Positions 32,927 to 46,500 of a stretch of 64,000 bases of DNA are shown here, piece by piece. Below the pieces are notes generated by a model. That model ran no database searches. It was not told where the DNA came from and saw only the letters and a list, made by a program, of their open reading frames with translations. Both the position numbers and the translations under genes were made by a program. The stretch is from a virus, in IMG/VR virus record IMGVR_UViG_3300034280_001042, positions 27,972-91,971 of that record; one strand, written 5' to 3'. The first letter of the stretch is position 1. Each line of letters begins with the position of its first letter.

Positions 32927-35900
32927 ATGGAATAAGTTCCCATGGAGACAAACTCTTTAACTCATCTGTTTTATTCTCTATGCCATCAACGCTACCAAAA
33001 AAGGCTCTATACAACATTTCATTTTGTAACTTTAAAAAATCTGGAGTTGTGCTATATTGTAGTTGATTATTTTGGTCTTTCTGCAAACACTGCCATACAT
33101 AAAAATAATTATTTAAACTTTGACCAATATTTAGTTCCGGTGGAGACTCAAAACTGGAGTTAGGTCTAAACTCAGTTCCAGCGCTACCATATTTGTATAC
33201 TGTAGTATAATAATCTATGGATCTAACTTGTCTAGGAACTTTTCGGAATCTAACCTTAAGTGTATTTTGATCGTCTAAATTAAAAATATTGTAAACTCTA
33301 GTTAGGGTATTCTGTCTAGAACCAAATGGACCAGCTAATCCCTTACTGACATCCGCAGACCCATCGTTTTTATAGCAACTAGTCGGAATTGGATTGTTGT
33401 CAGTTTTAATATGACAAGGAACGGCTAAAAGATAGGTTTCTGTTGCTCTTACAACAAGGTCTTGAGTACCGGCGGCGAAATCGTCATTAACAAAAAAAGT
33501 TCGTTCAACAATATGATTAGTTTTCCATTTGATATTAGGATATTTAGTTTCATATTCTTGTTTTTGTTTGTCAATAGTAACTTGTGGAATTTCATATGTA
33601 ATCCTCATATCACTTCCAAACAAACCTCCAGGAATAGATCCCGCTCCGAGACTAACAGCCCCACCAGATACAGGTATTTGACCACCAGCTAACATATTGC
33701 CAGGACAAATATTGTTGTCTAGTGGTCCACTAGCAGCATTAGCGTATCCACATACATATTGAGTTTTGATTAAAATTTTAGGACAGTCTTCTTCAGCAAT
33801 ACTACAAGATTGTTTTGGGTCGATATTTATCCAATAATAATTATCAGATATGTCTTCATATGTAATAGATAAAGAACCTTCTCCTACAGTATTATTACTG
33901 TTTTGATTAGCTGGTGTTACCGATACTCTAGTATATGGTAAAATACTCGAATTGGATGTTTTGGCTGTATAAGTAACATTTCCGTCTGCATCTGTTGTTC
34001 TAGTCGTTTGATTTTGTAATAGTCTTATGAGATCATTTCTTTCTTTATATCTATTAAGTATTGCTTGTTTAGTTAATCTTTTATAACAAGAAGATCTATT
34101 ACTAGAATTTGATTTTTGATAGCACGATAGTGGGTCTTCTTCTAAAGAATTATAGTGATTTTCTAAGTCAGAAATACTACCCACATTGATAATATTTGAA
34201 GTTCGAGCAGGTTTACCTATCTCGCTGGTTATATCTATATTATTAGACTCTAAGGAATTAAGCCTAGTCACCACAGTAGTAATAGTCTCTTGATCTAAAT
34301 GGTTGGTTGGTGCTGCTTGTATGTAGTCTTCATCAAAAATTATTTCTCCATATCTAACGCTAGATAGTTCTTCGGATGCTAAATGAGGACATTTAATAAA
34401 AATAATTTGCATAGCAGTGTCAGGAATATCTGCTACAGTATTCGTTAACGCTTCAAGCAGAGTTTCGTATTGTGCATCTGTCATATTAGGATGACGAATA
34501 AATTTGAATCCCCCATTCAAGAAAATATTCTTAATATCTTTGAGAGAGCAGGCATAACCTAAAGCTCCATTATTATTTTCTATAGGAGTAACTGTGGTTG
34601 TAGTCTGTCCATCTTCAGTTAATGATTCTGTAAATATTGTCATATTATTAAATTTAAATCTATCATTAATATGATTATTAAATAGTTCATATATTGTTTT
34701 AAGTTGATTCTTTTGTAGTTTATAGGTTAAAATTTCTTTGTTTTTGAATGGAGAACCATTACCATATGCTCCTAGTCCAGTAGTAGAAAATTGAGTGTCT
34801 GGTACTGTCTGATGTATTTGTTCTTTTTCCAAACCCCAAACATTGATTGGTTGTTCTGTAATCTTGGTTGTTTGTGGTTTAAATACTACAATTGTGTCAC
34901 TATTACTAACGTGACTAATAAGATTATTGGTATTAATAGAAGCTGACAACTCTAATACCGTGTAGTATCTATTGTCTTTGATAATGAGTCCCTTTTGATT
35001 AATAATAACAGAGACTGGGTCGGTACTATCTCTTGTAGATTCATTATATATATTAACCGTATCTGAAACACCAAATACGTAAAATGGTATTTTACCCTCT
35101 AAGAGAACAAGATTATTCAGAGGGGAGTTGAAGATATTTGTTTTATAGCTTAATATATTATTGTGTGATAAAATTTTATTAGAACTAACTAAGCGCCCAG
35201 GCTCTAACGGTAAATCGCTGTCACGAGAACCTGATTTGGTAATTCTATAAATAGTATCGTTATCTTTAATATAAAACCCACCAAGGTAGTCCTGTGCCAA
35301 AGGAACTGTACAGGTTAATTGAAACAATGTCCCATCTGCTAGACTGCTTATTTTATCTATGTCTTTGATTTTGCTCGCAAGATAAGATACATTTGACTCT
35401 GTACCTTCTTGAGCATTAATTAAATCTAGTTCTCCTAAAGATATGTTAATAAACATATTATTATCTAATAATTGACCAACGTCTGTAACGGATTCCATAG
35501 CAAATTCTGATAGTCCCGGCATAGTTCCTCTGCCTAACTTAACAAATTTGTATTTATTGTGTTCAAGAACTGGAGTATTTTTATACTTAAAGACAGAAGC
35601 TTCTAATTTATACCAAATACCACCATCTTTACTAACGTTTAATAGTATCTTTTCTGGAGAACCAAAAGGGAAATTACTATATCTTGGAGCATAGGCGAAT
35701 CTTGCTTTTTCTGTGATATTATTATATAATCTGTTGCTAGCAAAATACTCCATAATCTGATTAAAACCGCTGGAGTAACTGGCTCCAAAACCCATAGTTG
35801 CTCCAATCAGACCTCCTCCTCCTGATGCAAAACCGGATGTTGTGCCTACCATAATGTTAAGTATAGCATCTGTCGGGAAAGTAGGAGGCCTAATCATAGA

Positions 35901-38900
35901 TGCTTTGGGTCTGTTGTCGGGGTCGGCAAAATCACAGAGAGAAGAGTCGTTAATATACACATATGGAGCATTTAGATTAACATTCGGTAATAGATGTTTT
36001 TTATTGCTCATATCCGCAATAAAACCATAGCCTGGATATCTTGGTTCTTTACCGTATTCAATAAGAGCTAAAGGATCAGTATTTCCATAAGCGTCTAAAT
36101 CCCCACCCTTAGAAGCAACATATTTACGAGTTTTATCGGTATGTAATATAATTTCCCAAGAACAAAGAGAATTAAAAATTTCTGCTGATCTTTGTTTAAC
36201 ATCTGGAGTGTCGTATCCTGTTAATAAGCTATTATTATTAACCATATCATACAATTTCATTTCATCATAGTCGTCTAAAACCATAATGTTTAATGTAAAA
36301 ACAGTTGATGAATCATAAGTTGGATGTATAGGACAGGATTTATCGTCTTCAGCCGGAGGATTAATAAATAATGATCTATTTTTGAATTTAGCAAAGTGAT
36401 TGTTTACCACATTCAGTTGGTTATTTCTGATAATATTTTGATACAAAACAGAGGAAATGTCTGAATATCCTGTAGACGCTATCGTTGGTTGAATTTCATA
36501 ATTATCATTAATAATATTTTGTTGTAATCCAATACCTTCGGAAGTCAGAGAATTTTGGTCAAAAGGCACATTGTATTTTGAAGCATGGTCTGAGAATTTT
36601 ATAGACATATTAAACTTATTATTTTGTATGTGTTCTTTATTGAGCAAATACAGTCTTAAGGGCTCAACCCATGTGTAAGTAGAATTCATATCTATTAGAT
36701 CAGATAAATACTCTGCTACTCCAGTATTTGGTATAGTTGTTTTAACAGATTCTCCGCAGTGGCTATAAAAATTAGGCTTACCATATAATCCATTAGGAAA
36801 TTTTTTATCTATAAAACCATCTGCTCTAGTAATAGGACATTGTGCTTTTCCAGATTTTGATTGAGCTAACTGTTTCCTAGATTCTGCTGAAGGAGATACA
36901 TCTAACCAGATGACTAAGTTTTTAGTGTTAACATAGTTTAAGAAGTTTAATTTAACTTCTAAATCCTGAATATTTAATGTATTTATTCTGGGGTTTCTTA
37001 AACCTTTATCGCTACCAATCGGATTTGACGGACCAGTTACAGCAAAACTATATGTATATGTAGCTGAATTGATGTTTGTTAAGGACTCTCCTGGTTGACA
37101 AGATGCTTTATTTGCTTCAAATCCAAATTCATCAACAACTTCAGAATTAGTAGAAATACCAAGCTCTGCTGTTTTGGGTAATCCTCCATTTAAATATCTA
37201 TATCCATGATGAAGGTATGTGGATCCTCCAGAATATTGGTCTGCTAACTCTTTATTGATTTGATTGTTTTTTTCATGTTCTTTGAGATCTTCTGGATCTA
37301 CAGGTACGCAATTACTTTTGAAAGGATCCCAATGTATAGGAGAAGCAATATTAAGCTTAATAGAGCTCTTGTAAACATTTGGTATATTCTCAAAATTGCT
37401 ATTATAAGTTGATTTAAGATTAATTAATCCAGGACCAGTAAAGCTAAAAGATTCTCTGGCTCCAGGATTAAATTTCAACACACTGCTTAAGTTAGCATGT
37501 GTATTAAATTCTTCAGAAGGAGCCTGAATCCAACCACTAGACGGATGAAAAACTCCTTTATGAAATTCAATATAGCTATCTGTTTGAGTAGTAGCTTGTT
37601 GATAACATAATTTAATACTATTATTAATAGGCTGTCCTGGAATACTATCTGCTTTATAGTCTAATTTATACCCTGTTACAACAGGCAATATGTTGGGTAC
37701 TGCAGCAACTCCTGCTGGAAAAAATTCTGCAGCATTTAATGGAGGTCTGACATGGTCAGGAATTACTACTCCGATGTCATTAATTATTCCTCGACTATAT
37801 CCTCCGTAAGTCTTAATCGGAGGAGCATTTAGCGTTGATATTGGAGGATATCCAAAATTTACGAACTCGGTTGTATTTGAAATCTGATTAGTTTGACTAT
37901 TCCAGGTTATTTTTTTGAGAGTAATACCATCTGGAATTTTTTCTCCGCGTAAAACAACAGCTCTTCTTTCTAGCGGTCTAGTACCAGGAATAATAGCAGA
38001 AGTAGAATAGGAGTTCGGATAAAAAAAACTTAAACACTGTCCACAGTCTGTATTGTTTCTAGTATTTTTGAGTACTACTTTGAATAATTTAATAGTAGTA
38101 TTGTTCGTATTGTATGCTATGTTTAATTGGCTATTTTTGTTTCCAACTCCCGTGTCTGGTACACTAGATCCAAAAGAAAATTTGGCAGTACCTTCTAAGG
38201 TAAATTCTCCATTAATAGTAGTATACTTATACAAAGTCTTCATAGGCCAAAACAAGCCGGATTTATGTACTGCTATCTCAGATAAAGACGAACAAATAAT
38301 TTTTAAATGATCACTAGTTATTAGAATGGGTTGGGCTTCTATTGTATTAATTGGTCCTGGGCTTAATCCTTCTACAGGAATATTGGGGTTTTCAGGATAA
38401 CAAAACTGGCCGATACCTGCATTATATATTGTTCCTTCTGGGGCATATTTTCCGTAACTGGGTATAGTACTTAATTTCCTGTCAGGATCTTTTTGTGTAC
38501 CGTTTACTACATAAAAGGTTTTCTTTTTGACAAAAGTACCATTAGGAGTAGATACTGTACATTGAATTTTATATTCTCCAGTATCTCGGAGATAAACAAA
38601 TGGATCCAGTTGTGTAGAAGAATCATATCTGGCTTGTTCGAAAAGCAGGTTTGGTTTTCCGCTTAACGTTTCAGCAGTTTTATTGGAATCGCTAAATTTT
38701 AAACAGGGTCCACCTATTTGTTCCCAATATGCAGATACTTTAGATTCTAAAAAAGAAGAGATATTGATCGCAGCAAACTTTATTCTGGTATCGTTAATTG
38801 ATCCGTCGTTGTTAGTTATTGCTATTTTTTCAGTTTCAAAAATGTAATTATTTGCAACATATCTGTTTATAGTAACTCCATCTTGATTGTCTTGTCTATA

Positions 38901-40538
38901 CTTTTTCTTAACATTTGTTGTTTCTGCCATTACGATATTAATTGTAAAATCTTGAAAAACTTCTTTACCAATATCCGATAATGGCAATACTTTAATTTCG
39001 TTAGATTTATTTAAAGATATTTGGCTCTCTGTGTCGCTAATAATGCTTTTAATTTTAATGTCACTTAGTTCTATAGTAGTATTATTAAATACAGTGGTTG
39101 GTCTAGGTTTAGGAGACATAGCAGGATATATAGCGGTTCCAACCAAAGACTTGTCACAAAAATGTTTAGCTATCTGAGAAATATAAACACTATCTCCATT
39201 TGGTAATAGGTTTTTATATCTTAGAAAAGTATCTCCAGAAAGTTTTAACGTAGCACCATATTTGTTTATTAGTTTTTTCAATAGCTGACTTTTCGTATAT
39301 ATTATATTGTCTGTAGTAGTTTTGTATGAAATAGGATTTCCTAAATTGACAGCTTTGCCCGTATTGTCTGTATATGTTTGTAAAAATTTATGGATATTAA
39401 CAACTACATTCTTTAAGTCTAAAATTTCGTTAGTAATAGTATTTGCTCCATTACCATTAATATAATTATCTATATATGTTCTGATCTCTGGCATATTTAA
39501 CGAATTAATACCAAAATCAGTCATAAGAGGACTGGTACTTAATATGAAAGATATTTTTTTTACTAATCTTGCTTTTTTAAGATTCATTCCTCTGTCTAGT
39601 CTACGTATTTCATTTGCTGTGACAATATTATATATCTGAGTATATGTGCTATATAAAGCAGGAGAAAGATAAGATTTAGAAATTATATTTTTTGATAATT
39701 GTTCTTGCTGTCTGTCTTGTTCATTTTCGAAATATGAAAAAAAATCACCATTACTAACCCACAACAATGTTTTGTCTGGACCTCCGAATATAGAATTAGA
39801 AGACGAACTAATGTCTGTAGAAGATAAATAGAAAACAGGGTTTGATCCCAAATCAGATACTTTAACTAATGATACTGAATCGAAGGAAATATCTAACAAA
39901 TCTGTGATGGTGGTGGAAGATTTGATAAGCTCATTATCTTTATCTACTCGATATAAAGTATTATTATCTAATTTAATTAACGGAATATTATTTAATGCTC
40001 CGCTATTTGTTTGCAGTCTTGCTCCAATAGGAAACTTGTCAATCGAACCAGCGTTTCCTAAAAAATCAACAGAAGTATTAGGTATAGTTTTGACCCAACC
40101 AAGTAGTCCATACTGTAAAGAATAAGGAAAATAAACCTGATTGAGTATCCAGTCAACAGTCATCAAAGAGGAGTCTGTAGTAAGCCAATTTTGAAATTGG
40201 GGTTTGAATGTTATGAAGTCTTCGATACCTAGTCTAGCACTGGTAAGTGCTGGATTTGCATTCTTTATAGCTCCATCAGCCGACAGCTGTTTAGTAGAAA
40301 TGAAAGTATCATCTGTAATAAATATGGGATACCAGACATTGGCAATAGAGGATTGGCCCAAGCTAGTATTCTTAAGAGAAACTAAATCAGCATCTCTCAT
40401 TGCAACTCTAGCAATTTGTCCATCGACATATTTAATATACGGTCCAGAACTATCCTCTTCAATAGAATGTCCTATTAAATCGTCTATCAAAAACTTATCA
40501 AAGATTTCACAATTGTCTACAGTATTAATTAATGTCAT
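32910..40538 (-). CDS. Giant virion structural protein, probable tail tip or baseplate part (2542 residues)
   Basis: At 2542 residues this is the largest gene in the window. It has no enzyme motif I can see. The sequence is rich in Asn, Ser, Thr, Ile and Tyr and in short beta strands, as in fibrous or baseplate proteins. About residue 600 there is a PKD-like domain (AYWEQIGGPCLKFSD, then DTGEYKIQCTVSTPNGTF). Gly-rich patches occur near residue 1570 (GFASGGGGLIGATMGFG) and toward the C-terminus. It starts within the stop of the 1991-residue gene (ATGA) and is probably assembled with it. Confidence 0.72.
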   Translation of the reverse strand: MTLINTVDNCEIFDKFLIDDLIGHSIEEDSSGPYIKYVDGQIARVAMRDADLVSLKNTSLGQSSIANVWYPIFITDDTFISTKQLSADGAIKNANPALTSARLGIEDFITFKPQFQNWLTTDSSLMTVDWILNQVYFPYSLQYGLLGWVKTIPNTSVDFLGNAGSIDKFPIGARLQTNSGALNNIPLIKLDNNTLYRVDKDNELIKSSTTITDLLDISFDSVSLVKVSDLGSNPVFYLSSTDISSSSNSIFGGPDKTLLWVSNGDFFSYFENEQDRQQEQLSKNIISKSYLSPALYSTYTQIYNIVTANEIRRLDRGMNLKKARLVKKISFILSTSPLMTDFGINSLNMPEIRTYIDNYINGNGANTITNEILDLKNVVVNIHKFLQTYTDNTGKAVNLGNPISYKTTTDNIIYTKSQLLKKLINKYGATLKLSGDTFLRYKNLLPNGDSVYISQIAKHFCDKSLVGTAIYPAMSPKPRPTTVFNNTTIELSDIKIKSIISDTESQISLNKSNEIKVLPLSDIGKEVFQDFTINIVMAETTNVKKKYRQDNQDGVTINRYVANNYIFETEKIAITNNDGSINDTRIKFAAINISSFLESKVSAYWEQIGGPCLKFSDSNKTAETLSGKPNLLFEQARYDSSTQLDPFVYLRDTGEYKIQCTVSTPNGTFVKKKTFYVVNGTQKDPDRKLSTIPSYGKYAPEGTIYNAGIGQFCYPENPNIPVEGLSPGPINTIEAQPILITSDHLKIICSSLSEIAVHKSGLFWPMKTLYKYTTINGEFTLEGTAKFSFGSSVPDTGVGNKNSQLNIAYNTNNTTIKLFKVVLKNTRNNTDCGQCLSFFYPNSYSTSAIIPGTRPLERRAVVLRGEKIPDGITLKKITWNSQTNQISNTTEFVNFGYPPISTLNAPPIKTYGGYSRGIINDIGVVIPDHVRPPLNAAEFFPAGVAAVPNILPVVTGYKLDYKADSIPGQPINNSIKLCYQQATTQTDSYIEFHKGVFHPSSGWIQAPSEEFNTHANLSSVLKFNPGARESFSFTGPGLINLKSTYNSNFENIPNVYKSSIKLNIASPIHWDPFKSNCVPVDPEDLKEHEKNNQINKELADQYSGGSTYLHHGYRYLNGGLPKTAELGISTNSEVVDEFGFEANKASCQPGESLTNINSATYTYSFAVTGPSNPIGSDKGLRNPRINTLNIQDLEVKLNFLNYVNTKNLVIWLDVSPSAESRKQLAQSKSGKAQCPITRADGFIDKKFPNGLYGKPNFYSHCGESVKTTIPNTGVAEYLSDLIDMNSTYTWVEPLRLYLLNKEHIQNNKFNMSIKFSDHASKYNVPFDQNSLTSEGIGLQQNIINDNYEIQPTIASTGYSDISSVLYQNIIRNNQLNVVNNHFAKFKNRSLFINPPAEDDKSCPIHPTYDSSTVFTLNIMVLDDYDEMKLYDMVNNNSLLTGYDTPDVKQRSAEIFNSLCSWEIILHTDKTRKYVASKGGDLDAYGNTDPLALIEYGKEPRYPGYGFIADMSNKKHLLPNVNLNAPYVYINDSSLCDFADPDNRPKASMIRPPTFPTDAILNIMVGTTSGFASGGGGLIGATMGFGASYSSGFNQIMEYFASNRLYNNITEKARFAYAPRYSNFPFGSPEKILLNVSKDGGIWYKLEASVFKYKNTPVLEHNKYKFVKLGRGTMPGLSEFAMESVTDVGQLLDNNMFINISLGELDLINAQEGTESNVSYLASKIKDIDKISSLADGTLFQLTCTVPLAQDYLGGFYIKDNDTIYRITKSGSRDSDLPLEPGRLVSSNKILSHNNILSYKTNIFNSPLNNLVLLEGKIPFYVFGVSDTVNIYNESTRDSTDPVSVIINQKGLIIKDNRYYTVLELSASINTNNLISHVSNSDTIVVFKPQTTKITEQPINVWGLEKEQIHQTVPDTQFSTTGLGAYGNGSPFKNKEILTYKLQKNQLKTIYELFNNHINDRFKFNNMTIFTESLTEDGQTTTTVTPIENNNGALGYACSLKDIKNIFLNGGFKFIRHPNMTDAQYETLLEALTNTVADIPDTAMQIIFIKCPHLASEELSSVRYGEIIFDEDYIQAAPTNHLDQETITTVVTRLNSLESNNIDITSEIGKPARTSNIINVGSISDLENHYNSLEEDPLSCYQKSNSSNRSSCYKRLTKQAILNRYKERNDLIRLLQNQTTRTTDADGNVTYTAKTSNSSILPYTRVSVTPANQNSNNTVGEGSLSITYEDISDNYYWINIDPKQSCSIAEEDCPKILIKTQYVCGYANAASGPLDNNICPGNMLAGGQIPVSGGAVSLGAGSIPGGLFGSDMRITYEIPQVTIDKQKQEYETKYPNIKWKTNHIVERTFFVNDDFAAGTQDLVVRATETYLLAVPCHIKTDNNPIPTSCYKNDGSADVSKGLAGPFGSRQNTLTRVYNIFNLDDQNTLKVRFRKVPRQVRSIDYYTTVYKYGSAGTEFRPNSSFESPPELNIGQSLNNYFYVWQCLQKDQNNQLQYSTTPDFLKLQNEMLYRAFFGSVDGIENKTDELKSLSPWELIPYEYDI

Positions 40539-43500
40539 TGTTTAACCGTTGTTAATGTCCATTGTCCACGCAAAAACGTAAACATTCCCTTTTGTCCTTG
40601 AGTATAAGAAAATTCTAATGGGTTTACAAAAGATGCTAAAAATGTTGGAGCTGATCCAGCCCTATTACCTTGCGCATAATCCATATTAATTTGTGCCTTA
40701 TCTCCCACATCAATAGTTCCTTGTGCTATTACTGCTGGTTTGCTAACAGGTTCATAAAAACCTCCATCAGTATCATATCTACATAATAATTTTATACCTC
40801 TGGGTGCAGTGTATCCTGTTTTATCTTTTACATAAACTAATCTTCTATATCCTTTAGGTAAAGGTTCTTTGCTGTATTCTATATCGTCTAAAAATCCTCT
40901 TGCAGGGTATGTTTCATCAAAATCATTCTCTTTTGTTAAATCTTCTTCTAATGTAATATAAACCATCTTATATGGACTACTACCAGAATTAATAGTCCAA
41001 ACTTTTCTAGATTCATCCCATCTCAAGTCGATTGGTCCCACGGGCCATAAATCTGGACGTTCTGCCCAGTTCAAATAAAATTGCTTAGATCTCTCTTTTT
41101 TGACCCATTTACTACCATTGTGTTCATATTGTTTAGTTATAATATCTCCCAAATTTTTATAGGCATCCACACCAGGGGTGGCTGGTGTAGAATCTAAATC
41201 GTTCTGAATTTTAATTTTAGTTACAGCCAAATCATCTGCTGGAAAAATCCAGTTATTATTAGCATCTAATATTTGTATACTTGGTCTTTTGGTAAAATAA
41301 ACCAGATCTTTATTCTCAGCTGGTCGTGTTAAAACAAAGGTGTCTCCATTTTTAAGTTTATTATATTGTACTGTAGACGTTTCATATTCTATCCTAATAT
41401 TGAATCTTGCAGCTCTGCCGTATTCGTCTTGTATTCTTGGTTCGTCACTAGCGTTTGGAGTAGGATATCCTTGAGTATCATATCCCCACCCGTGTAAAAC
41501 CATTGGTCCACGAATACCAAAAAATCTTTGATTCATTACGTAGTTAAAATTATCCTTATTTACTCTATCATGATTAGCTAATATATCATAGGGATAATAA
41601 TCAATATTTACTCCGCTATTATTAACAGAATTAGCAATTAAGTCGCCGGTGGTGGGATCATAATAAGTTTTAAGATTATTGTTGAGATTCACCCCCTGAG
41701 TACCTAGAGGCGGAACATTGCCTCTACCAACAACCTCAATACAATGTCTACATCTATCCACATTCGTTCCACTATTTTGCACATTAAAGTTTCTAAAGTC
41801 TCCTTGTGGAACCACAATAGGTTGTAGTGAGATCAAATTAATAGGAATATCTAATCCTGCTTTTTTAGATGTGTCTACGTTACTAGAAGAACTAGAAGAA
41901 CTAATCGTACTAGAAGATTTATTAAATTCTAAGATAGTATTAAAATCATTACTATTTGTAATAATATATGGAGGTAATGATTCAGATGTGCTTACACTTA
42001 CTGTTGAAGCTGAGCCTATAGCGTCTTTCTTAATAGAGCAGTGTGGGCAAGAATATTCTTTAGTTTCTTTAGTTCTTGTTGAATAGTTATATACAGGAAT
42101 ATTTAAAACTCCAGTACCTTTGCACTCTGGACATTGTTTTCTAAAATATTTTAGTAAACTATAAGTTGATAAAAATTTAGATGGATAAAAAGATATGGGG
42201 GAAAAAATACCATCTAAACTCATCATAGATTTTAGATTATATTGATTTTTTATTTCTGGCAAAGCTTCTTTGTCTGTAAATGCACCAACATAAGTTCTCC
42301 ATCTAGCGTCTTTCATTAGACCAGCAATAGGCTGTGATTCAAAACTCGTTCTTATATTCGTCTCTCCAAGATCTTGTCCCAATTTGAGTTGAGTGGCCAG
42401 TTGATTTGTTGTAGAACTGCCACCGGCCATATTATTTACTACGGATTTGTAGTTTAATGCAGGATATGCAAATGGCCCGGCTGTTCCTATTAGAAGATTT
42501 CCTGGGCTAGTACCAAAAAATCCACTCTGAAATTTTTCAGCATTAAAATTTTGACTAAATTTTTCAGTTGAATTTTTAAGTAGCTCTTGATTAGTTTTCA
42601 AAATAAATGAGTTTCTAATACTTGCAAACTCTTTATTTGTTTTAATAGCATTTAGACCATTAGCCTTTAGTCTATCTGTATTCTCTTTATTGAAAAAACC
42701 TAGTCTTTGCACATAGGTTCTAAAACTATATGTAGTGCCAACATTCTGTGGAGAGATATTGCACTGTATGCTACTAATTATAGGAGCAACAGTATTGTCA
42801 TTAGTTCTCTTTAATGTAATAATGTTATATGTTAAATCTGTTGAACCAAGTGTTGGCTCATCTACAGCGGGGTTATAAACAGGAATACCAACACGAGGTA
42901 ATCCTTCTGTTAGAGGTGGAGTAAGAGATAAATCTTTATATTTTAAGACTACCTGTTCTACAGTATAAAATTGACCATTATAGGATATTGAGTTTTCGGG
43001 TCTGGTGTCCGCATTGTATTCGAAGGATGAACCAAGTCCAAAAATTGGCAGACCAGGGATACTTAAAGTAGCAGTTTCTATAATTTGTTGATATTGTATT
43101 TCAGAATACATTTGATTTAGTACTGCTTGGTCCAAAAAAGCCATACCTCCATAAGACCATGGAGCAAAATTTTCTTCCATTTCAACTTTAATTCCACCTA
43201 TTAAATTCTCTACAGCATTAGCAGAATGCGAATCTGATACAGCATCTGGGAAAATTATATTTTTATCTAAATCTAGATAGTTTACCCAAGGACCATAACA
43301 TGCTTGATTTAGTTTGACAGGAACTGCGGCAAAATATGGGTGCGCCACCTTTTCTGCCATAGTATGAAATTGACTACTATTATTGCTACTTTTAAAAGAT
43401 AATAACTCTGAATTGCCTCTTATTTTAGAAATTCTGTATAACATAGTAGTAGCTAATTCATCGTCTAACGTATGAAGAGCGTCTTGCTTTAAATAAGTTG

Positions 43501-46500
43501 TTAAATCTTCCATAGCGGCTGTCGCTACAACAGTTAAATTAGGATCGTTTTCATATAGTTTACTAGCTGTTCTAAGTTTGATTTCTTTTCCTATGGTCAT
43601 AATTGCCATAGGATCTCGTAAATTTACAGGATCAAGAAAAGCTAATCTTGGTTCTACTGTGGCAGTATGGTATATTCGACGAGAACTATTTGGATTGGAT
43701 CTCAGATTACCAAAAGCATCTGGATGAGTAACGGGACTATTTTTGATAACATAGTCTTCTGTACCCAAACTTGATATATCTATAGAAGGATACATAAAAT
43801 TATAGGGATCTGAACACTGTCCTGATTTGGCTATTTCAATAGTATTTAAATAATCGTATTGATCATAACCTAATGATGTTAAGGTTGCGGAATCTAGGTT
43901 GCACAAGGCATGATTTAAAGCATCAAAAGAATCCGAAGCATTAAAACCTAAAATAGGTTTAATTTTTCCTTCATCATCAGTTAATAAATACCAATCAGGA
44001 CTACCAACAACAATATTGTCATCAATAATATTACCGAATTCTTCCCAAGCGCCATCTGTTGCTGGTTCGTAGCTATAAAATATTTTACCAGTACCATGGT
44101 AAGCATACATATTGGTTTGGTCAGGAACAGCGATATTTGAATATTGTTGATCTTTATAAGAGGCTACAGACGGCATTCTAACTAAATATTTTTTTCCGTA
44201 ATGATTTTGTGCAATGGACTGAACTAGTTTGAATAGTTGATAAAAATCTTTCAAAAAATCAGGATTCAAAAACAAATTCATGTTTATGTTTAATGTAAAC
44301 GGGGCTGGGGTTGGTGGAGCTGATTGTCCTGCTTCGCCAGCGGCGTTGCCTGGAGGCCCATGCATGTCGAATAAGACTTCGTCACCAACAACAAATCTAG
44401 CAGAGTTAGCATAAGCTTTAAATAGCATTGTATATAAATTTGGTTTATATATTTTGCCAACACAATACGTTAAATAACTATCAAAACTACTCAAACAAGC
44501 TCTCATTTCTGATTCTGTGATAGTAAATAAAGAAGATGGACTAGAAATAGTACTAAATGGTGATGTCAAACTAACAGATAGTGTTTTTGGCAACTCAGAT
44601 AACTCCATTAATACAACAATTTGTCCTGTCCAAGAATCCATCCATACTGGTCGAATCTTTTTAAAAACATTATTAGTAGTATTATCGGTGTTAATCGTGA
44701 CATTCTCTTCCATCTTGTATCCAAAAAACGGACTAATAATATCTTTATATAGAGGAAAGAATCTTCCTGGCATTACCTGTTCTACAACTGTTTTTGTAAA
44801 TGCTTGGGTTTTTTTATAATTTCCTGAAAATTTTATATTATCAGCCAGATTAGTATCTGACCAGAGTGAGTCTGGAGTATTAAAATCTGAATTACTATTA
44901 ATGGTTTTATGAATATCTTGATCTATATTAAACAAACTAGCATATTTACTATTTATCTTAGAAGTAAAAGCAAAATTTCTGGTAGAGAGAGCACTAGGGA
45001 CACGAATTTTACCCAATTGACCGGCATTAGCCTGCCCTGCAACATTACCATAATATTCTACAAAGGTTTTTGATATGGAATCATAAACATAATTAGATTG
45101 AGAAAAAGCTAGTCTGTAAGATTTAGCTTGATATAAACGCTGTTGTTTTGGCCCAATATACATTGTTCTAGATACATTTGTATTTTTTTCTTTACCTATT
45201 CTGGAAGAAGAGATATTATAACTGTTCTCTTCAAAAGTCTTTATTGTTTTCTCTATTTGTTTTGGGTCTGGTTGAGAGCTTCTAAAAATAGTTCTAATTT
45301 TTAGAACATTATACGCAACACCACTAATTGTTGCCGGAATGACGTCAAAATAAAAATCTACACCAGAAGCAGTTGTGATGCTCTGAATCAATTGCATTAT
45401 GCTAATTGTGGGTTCTGAAATTCTAAAATCTAATGGAACCTTAGGTAACTCAGATAGATCTAGAGCAAAATGACATCTTTCTACACTTAAACCATCATAT
45501 GTAACTGGTAGGAATCCCATACCATAGGTGTTTGTAAAAGTTGGTTGAACTCTAGTATATGTTTCATTTTCTTGGGGGACTTTTAATAGTATTCTGCCAA
45601 ATGGAGAAAATGCTCTTTTGTTCATACTATCCAAAGCCGAAGCCGGATCAGCTGTTGATGATACTGACGATGTTAATACGCTTAAAGCATCAACTATTAA
45701 TGAAGCACTAATGCCATTGTCGTTTCTTTGAGATCCTCCGAAATCTCTTAATCCCATAGATTCTAAAAATCCATAAACATTGAATACATTTGGGATATTT
45801 CCTTGTATTATTTTACCCTTATACGCTACGCTTCCTCCATCTATATGACTAGTTGGACCGCCGTAGGTATTAGATGCTAATTTACCGTATACTGCACCAG
45901 CGTACTTGTCAAGAATAATATAACACTGATCTAATATCCCGTCTACACTCTCAATAGTAACATCATAAGTTAAACCGCCATTGTCATAACTTCTTTCCCA
46001 AGATTGCACTAATCCAGTAAAAGAAAATTGACCTATTCTAAACATAACAGGAGTATTGATAATGTCAAAGCCTTTAGACGTACTATAATTAGATCTAGAA
46101 TAAACACCATCTGTAGTAAAACAGGTTTTGTTACCAAAAAATCCAGGATCTGGATCGTACCAATACTTAGAAACAAATCCACTCCCGTTCCAAGAATAAT
46201 AAACTTTTCCTGGTACTATTTTTTCTTTGGACTTTGAAAGATCATAGGCTTTACCAGTTTCGTCTATAAAACAATCCTCATTACTAGAGCAATCATGAAA
46301 GTGATTATCAGGATATGATGCTGCTTTAAATGGCGCTTTTTCGACACTATTATCAGATTTAATACAGTTGGTGTCCTCTACTAACTTAACGCTTAACTGA
46401 GAAGGTCTTCCTCCCCAAGCCATATTAACATTAAAGTCAGAAATACTAGCGCCTAAAAATAATGTTTGTGCCGCGATACTAGATTTTCCAGTCGAACATG

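Noticed and set aside
41880-41930. Serine codon run as assembly error
   Set aside because: The tract stays in frame, uses mixed Ser codons and joins two plausible domains, so it is best read as a linker.
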